NCBI RefSeq assembly: GCF_009664835.1
Contig: NZ_CP045929.1
Location: 3,596,001 to 3,660,000 of the forward strand
DNA: 64,000 nt
Source of the DNA: Allosaccharopolyspora coralli
GTDB lineage: Bacteria > Actinomycetota > Actinomycetes > Mycobacteriales > Pseudonocardiaceae
Direction of reading: 5' to 3'
The position numbers and the translations under genes are program-made. Shown here piece after piece: positions 58,971-64,000 of the stretch (position 1 is the stretch's first letter; each line of letters starts with the position of its first letter). The notes beneath the pieces were generated by a model. The model was not told the DNA's origin and did no database searches. It worked only from the letters and a program-made list of their open reading frames with translations.

Positions 58971-59046
58971 AGCTGTCTGTGACCTTTGCCCTGATGCCCG
59001 TCACGGCATGGTCCCCGTGTGCTCAGCCCCAGCACACTGAGAGGCA
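58971..59046. repeat. Dispersed two-hairpin repeat, family 5, copy 2
   Basis: Matches 34421-34492: GTCTGTGACCTTTGCCCTGA, a hairpin around ATGCC/GGCAT, and GTGTGCT/AGCACAC with loop CAGCCCC. It fills the space between the convergent TetR and IclR genes, a likely bidirectional terminator. Confidence 0.78.
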
Positions 59047-59051
59047 GCTTC

Positions 59052-59870
59052 TCAAAAGAAGCCTTCGAACTCCTTGCTCGTGGACTCGTGCCCGGGTACG
59101 GCCTTGAGCCCGAGGTCCTCGCTGATGCGCTGCGCCGTACGGACCACAACCGGCATCACCTCCCGACGCAGCGTCTCGACGTCGGACCGGCCGCTGGAGG
59201 TCGCCGAGGCCAAGGCGGCGACCACGGCACCGGACTGATCGCGCACCGGAGCCGACACCGCGATCACGCCTTCTTCGATCTCGCTGGCGACGATGGCCCA
59301 GCCCTGACTCCGCACCCGGCGCAGCTCTTGGCGCAAACCGATCGGGTCGGTGATCGTGTGCCGGGTATGGCGGGGCAGCCCGGCCTCGATGACCCGGTCC
59401 AGCTCGTTCGCGGGCGCCCATGCCAGCAACACCCGGCCCATCGAGGTCGCGTACGCCGGAACGCGCGTTCCCAACGCGACGTTGACGCTCATGATCCGAC
59501 GTACCGGAACCCGTCCGATGTAGACGACTTCGGTTCCGTCCAATGCCGACAGCGAGGCGGATTCCTCGGTGTTTTCCGCTAGTTCCAGCAGATGCGGCTG
59601 CGCCACGTCAGTGATCGAGTTCGAGGTGGAGTAGTGCTGCGCGATGCTCAGCACCCGCGGTGTGAGCCTCCAGCGTCCCTCGGCGCCGTGGACGTACCCG
59701 AGCTTCTGCAGGGTGATCAGGATACGTCGCACGGTCGGACGCGAGAGCTCGGTGGCGGCCGCGATCTCGGCCAGGGTCGGGCTGGGACGGTCCGCGTCGA
59801 ACGCCCGCAGCACCGCGAAGCCGCGCTCGATGCTCTGGATGTAGTCGCGCTCGGTCTCTCCGGTGGTCAT
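59052..59870 (-). CDS. IclR family regulator of the phenol operon
   Basis: A 272-aa IclR protein. The winged helix-turn-helix lies at residues 10-75 ([38 protein letters not shown]) and the effector domain follows ([53 protein letters not shown]). This pattern matches the PcaR/PobR/CatR branch that controls aromatic degradation. ATG at 59870 after GGATGGAG. Divergent by 107 bp from the flavin reductase gene, with a 15-bp palindrome in between. Confidence 0.92.
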   Translation of the reverse strand: MTTGETERDYIQSIERGFAVLRAFDADRPSPTLAEIAAATELSRPTVRRILITLQKLGYVHGAEGRWRLTPRVLSIAQHYSTSNSITDVAQPHLLELAENTEESASLSALDGTEVVYIGRVPVRRIMSVNVALGTRVPAYATSMGRVLLAWAPANELDRVIEAGLPRHTRHTITDPIGLRQELRRVRSQGWAIVASEIEEGVIAVSAPVRDQSGAVVAALASATSSGRSDVETLRREVMPVVVRTAQRISEDLGLKAVPGHESTSKEFEGFF

Positions 59871-59951
59871 CGGACTCCATCCTTCCCTACGTGACTTGAC
59901 GCACGACGTGACGTGCGGCACTCTCAGTGCTGACCGCATAGCGTTCAGTTT

Positions 59952-59966
59952 GTACGCAGAGCGTAC
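59952..59966. promoter_or_regulatory. IclR operator candidate
   Basis: GTACGC-AGA-GCGTAC, a perfect 6-3-6 palindrome 11 bp before the flavin reductase start. Its closeness to the start suggests repression, or overlap with the -10 region. Confidence 0.5.
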
Positions 59967-59977
59967 TAGGAGCGACC

Positions 59978-60547
59978 ATGACGCTCGACCAACGAGAAAT
60001 CCGCAACGCACTCGGCCGGTTCGCGACCGGCGTCACCGTCGTCACGTGCCGCAACGAGCACGGAGAGCCGCACGGCGCCACGGTCAACGCCTTCACCGCC
60101 GTCTCTCTCGAGCCCGCCCTGTGCCAGGTGACGCTGACCCGCAAGTCCAAAGCGTGCAGTTACCTCGACGACGCACCGTTCGCGGTGAACGTGCTCGCCG
60201 ACGACCAGACGAGCGCGGCATGGCACTTCGCGGGTCGCCCCCAGGACCCGCAGCCGGAATGGGCCCAGACCCCGCTCGCGCCGGTTCTCGTCGGCAACGC
60301 GGCCACCCTCACGTGCCGGCCCTGGCGCACCTACGACGGCGGCGATCACCTCATCGTGCTCGGCGAGATCGACGACATCGAGATCCGCGACACCGAACCG
60401 CTGCTGTTCTACGCAGGGGGATTCCGCGCCCTACGTCCCCACGACAAGGACCACTGGGCCGTGTCGAGCGACTGCCCGGAGATCGGGTGGTTCGACGCGG
60501 CGAGCGACTTCTCCCCGTTGTGGGAACACCGCGCCACCGCCTCCTGA
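59978..60547 (+). CDS. pheA2: Flavin reductase component of phenol hydroxylase
   Basis: A 189-aa HpaC-like flavin reductase that supplies FADH2 to the oxygenase encoded next. Family segments: [49 protein letters not shown] and the late [13 protein letters not shown] with [11 protein letters not shown] at 59978 with AGGAG. It leads the operon pheA2-pheA1-catA, the gene order known for Rhodococcus phenol hydroxylase clusters. Confidence 0.9.
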   Translation: MTLDQREIRNALGRFATGVTVVTCRNEHGEPHGATVNAFTAVSLEPALCQVTLTRKSKACSYLDDAPFAVNVLADDQTSAAWHFAGRPQDPQPEWAQTPLAPVLVGNAATLTCRPWRTYDGGDHLIVLGEIDDIEIRDTEPLLFYAGGFRALRPHDKDHWAVSSDCPEIGWFDAASDFSPLWEHRATAS

Positions 60548-60603
60548 GCAGGCCCCGAGACCCGCCCGAACGCACCGACCGATCAACGACGAAAGGTCCC
60601 GTG

Positions 60604-63044
<2,441 letters not shown>

Positions 63045-63047
63045 CCA

Positions 63048-63082
63048 GTCGGCCGGGCCGCGACTCGCGCGGCCCGGCCGAC
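63048..63082 (+). terminator. 15-bp perfect hairpin after catA
   Basis: GTCGGCCGGGCCGCG (63048-63062) pairs fully with 63068-63082 around a 5-nt loop, 3 bp after the catA stop. It should reduce read-through into the FAD-synthetase-like gene. Confidence 0.8.
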
Positions 63083-63100
63083 CCTCGATCGGGAGCACCC

Positions 63101-63925
63101 ATGAACGCTGACGCACGATACGACGGCTCGGAGACCGTTCTGCTCGACAGGCCTTCGTCCGGGCCGTTCCTGTGGAACGGACTCGACGAGGTCCCCGCCG
63201 GGTGGGGTCCGTGCGTGGTCACGCTCGGCGTGTTCGACGGAGTCCACAAGGGACATTCGACGGTCATCGGCCACGCGGTCCGTGCGGGACGGGCGCGCGG
63301 ACTGCCGACCGTGCTGGTGACCTTCGACCCGCATCCCGCCCGAGTCGTCGGCATCGACCGCGACACGGCGACGCTGACCACCGTCGAACGCCGTGCCGAA
63401 CTCGTCCACGAACTGGGGGTGGACGCGGTGCTGGTACTGCCGTTCACCCCGGAACTCGCCCGAGTTACCGCCGATTCTTTCGTCGACCGGGTGCTGGTGC
63501 GGACGTTGGAGGCGCGAGAGGTCGTCGTCGGCAGCAACTTCACGTTCGGCCACAAGGGTTCGGGAACGGTCGACACCCTGCGCGAACTCGGCCGGAACCA
63601 CGGATTTCGCGCGCACGGCGTCAACTTGACGAGCGTGCGAGACCACCCGAACTCGTCAACGCACGTGCGCACCTGCCTGCGCAGCGGCGATGTTCGCGCC
63701 GCGACGCACGCGTTGGGCAGACCGCACCGGATCGACGCCTACTGCGACACCACCGGATACCTGCGGCTTCCCGCGGGAACCGCGATCCCCGCCGCCGGGC
63801 TCTATGTCGCCCGCACCGGAACCGACACGGTGCACGTGCGGGTGTCGCCGGACGGCGCGATCCTGCTTCTGCCTCCCTCCCCCGGCGCGGTCAACCTGGA
63901 ATTCCTCGAGCGACGACGGGAGTGA
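63101..63925 (+). CDS. FAD synthetase-like protein (RibF N-terminal domain, kinase domain reduced)
   Basis: A 274-aa RibF paralogue. The nucleotidyltransferase half is complete: VVTLGVFDGVHKGHSTVIG, LVTFDPHPARVV, VLPFTPELARVTADSFVDR and VVVGSNFTFGHKGSGT. The riboflavin kinase domain, usually about 120 residues with a GxPTAN motif, is reduced to about 65 residues (PHRIDAYCDTTGYLRLPAG onward) without that motif. It may make FAD from FMN for PheA1A2, or be a non-housekeeping paralogue. It follows catA after a strong hairpin. Confidence 0.85.
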   Translation: MNADARYDGSETVLLDRPSSGPFLWNGLDEVPAGWGPCVVTLGVFDGVHKGHSTVIGHAVRAGRARGLPTVLVTFDPHPARVVGIDRDTATLTTVERRAELVHELGVDAVLVLPFTPELARVTADSFVDRVLVRTLEAREVVVGSNFTFGHKGSGTVDTLRELGRNHGFRAHGVNLTSVRDHPNSSTHVRTCLRSGDVRAATHALGRPHRIDAYCDTTGYLRLPAGTAIPAAGLYVARTGTDTVHVRVSPDGAILLLPPSPGAVNLEFLERRRE

Positions 63926-63957
63926 CACTCCCAGCCGAACGCAGGAGTCCTTTGTGG

Positions 63958-64000
63958 ATGACGGAATCGCTGGCGTCGTATCTTGTCACGACCAGTAAGA
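63958..64000 (+). CDS. Start of a gene running off the right edge
   Basis: ATG at 63958 with CAGGAG upstream opens a frame MTESLASYLVTTSK that continues past the window. Fourteen codons are too few to assign a family. A GTG at 63954 in another frame closes within 15 codons, which favours the ATG frame. Confidence 0.4.
   Translation, partial: MTESLASYLVTTSK

Overview
This is a high-GC chromosomal window from an actinomycete, most likely a member of the Pseudonocardiales (Saccharomonospora- or Amycolatopsis-like; genus not resolved). The evidence is GC-rich third codon positions, frequent GTG starts, a mycothione reductase, an infB with a very long Pro/Gly-rich N-terminus, and a gene backbone that, from memory, is collinear with the Mycobacterium tuberculosis block running from the DHH phosphoesterase and rbfA through infB, nusA, rimP, proS, cysG, cobB, cobO, the chelatase and a GNAT protein to mtr.

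Layout. 1-6.5 kb (minus strand): translation/transcription operon rimP-nusA-ylxR-infB-DUF503-rbfA-DHH. 6.7-13.1 kb: envelope/hypothetical genes, a class V aminotransferase, a YjbQ protein and proS. 13.3-19.0 kb: a P450, yaaA, terC (with a probable Mn-type leader and an overlapping 36-codon ORF) and a DEAD-box helicase. 19.1-43.4 kb: a large cobalamin region. Part A holds cobL, cobM, cbiD, cobK, cobIJ, cobH, cobG and cobN. Part B holds cobA/cysG, a Ni/Co permease, cbiG with a cobJ remnant, second copies of cobL and cobM, cobB, cobO and a chelatase ATPase. A Tat-exported class A beta-lactamase gene sits inside. Three cobalamin riboswitches precede cobN, the permease and the chelatase, so B12 feedback is aimed at cobalt uptake and cobalt insertion. 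43.7-53.7 kb: accessory and metabolic genes (GNAT, LysE, secreted trypsin, PEBP, VanZ-RDD, mtr, gdhA, MFS, FadR-type regulator, orphan Phd). 53.8-57.0 kb: cobQ and a ferredoxin-ferredoxin reductase fusion. 57.2-58.9 kb: AurF-type diiron oxygenase divergent from a TetR regulator. 59.0-63.9 kb: IclR regulator and a phenol catabolic operon (flavin reductase, PheA1-type monooxygenase, catechol 1,2-dioxygenase) followed by an FAD-synthetase-like gene.

How it works together. The window encodes almost the whole corrin route from uroporphyrinogen III to adenosylcobyric acid. Ring contraction uses the oxygen-dependent CobG, while CbiD and CbiG come from the anaerobic pathway; CobF is not seen. Phenol would be hydroxylated to catechol and cleaved to cis,cis-muconate.

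Beyond genes, the intergenic DNA is unusually rich in dispersed hairpins. I found five repeat families with two to four copies each, plus a sixth, possibly new, element present twice (41.04-41.14 kb and 57.01-57.13 kb). Its 17-bp outer stem has changed sequence completely while still pairing around a conserved core, which is the signature of a structured RNA. That element, the coupled leader ORF before cobN, and the stop-codon-embedded hairpins are the strongest candidates for undescribed biology. No tRNA, rRNA, CRISPR array or intact insertion sequence was recognised.
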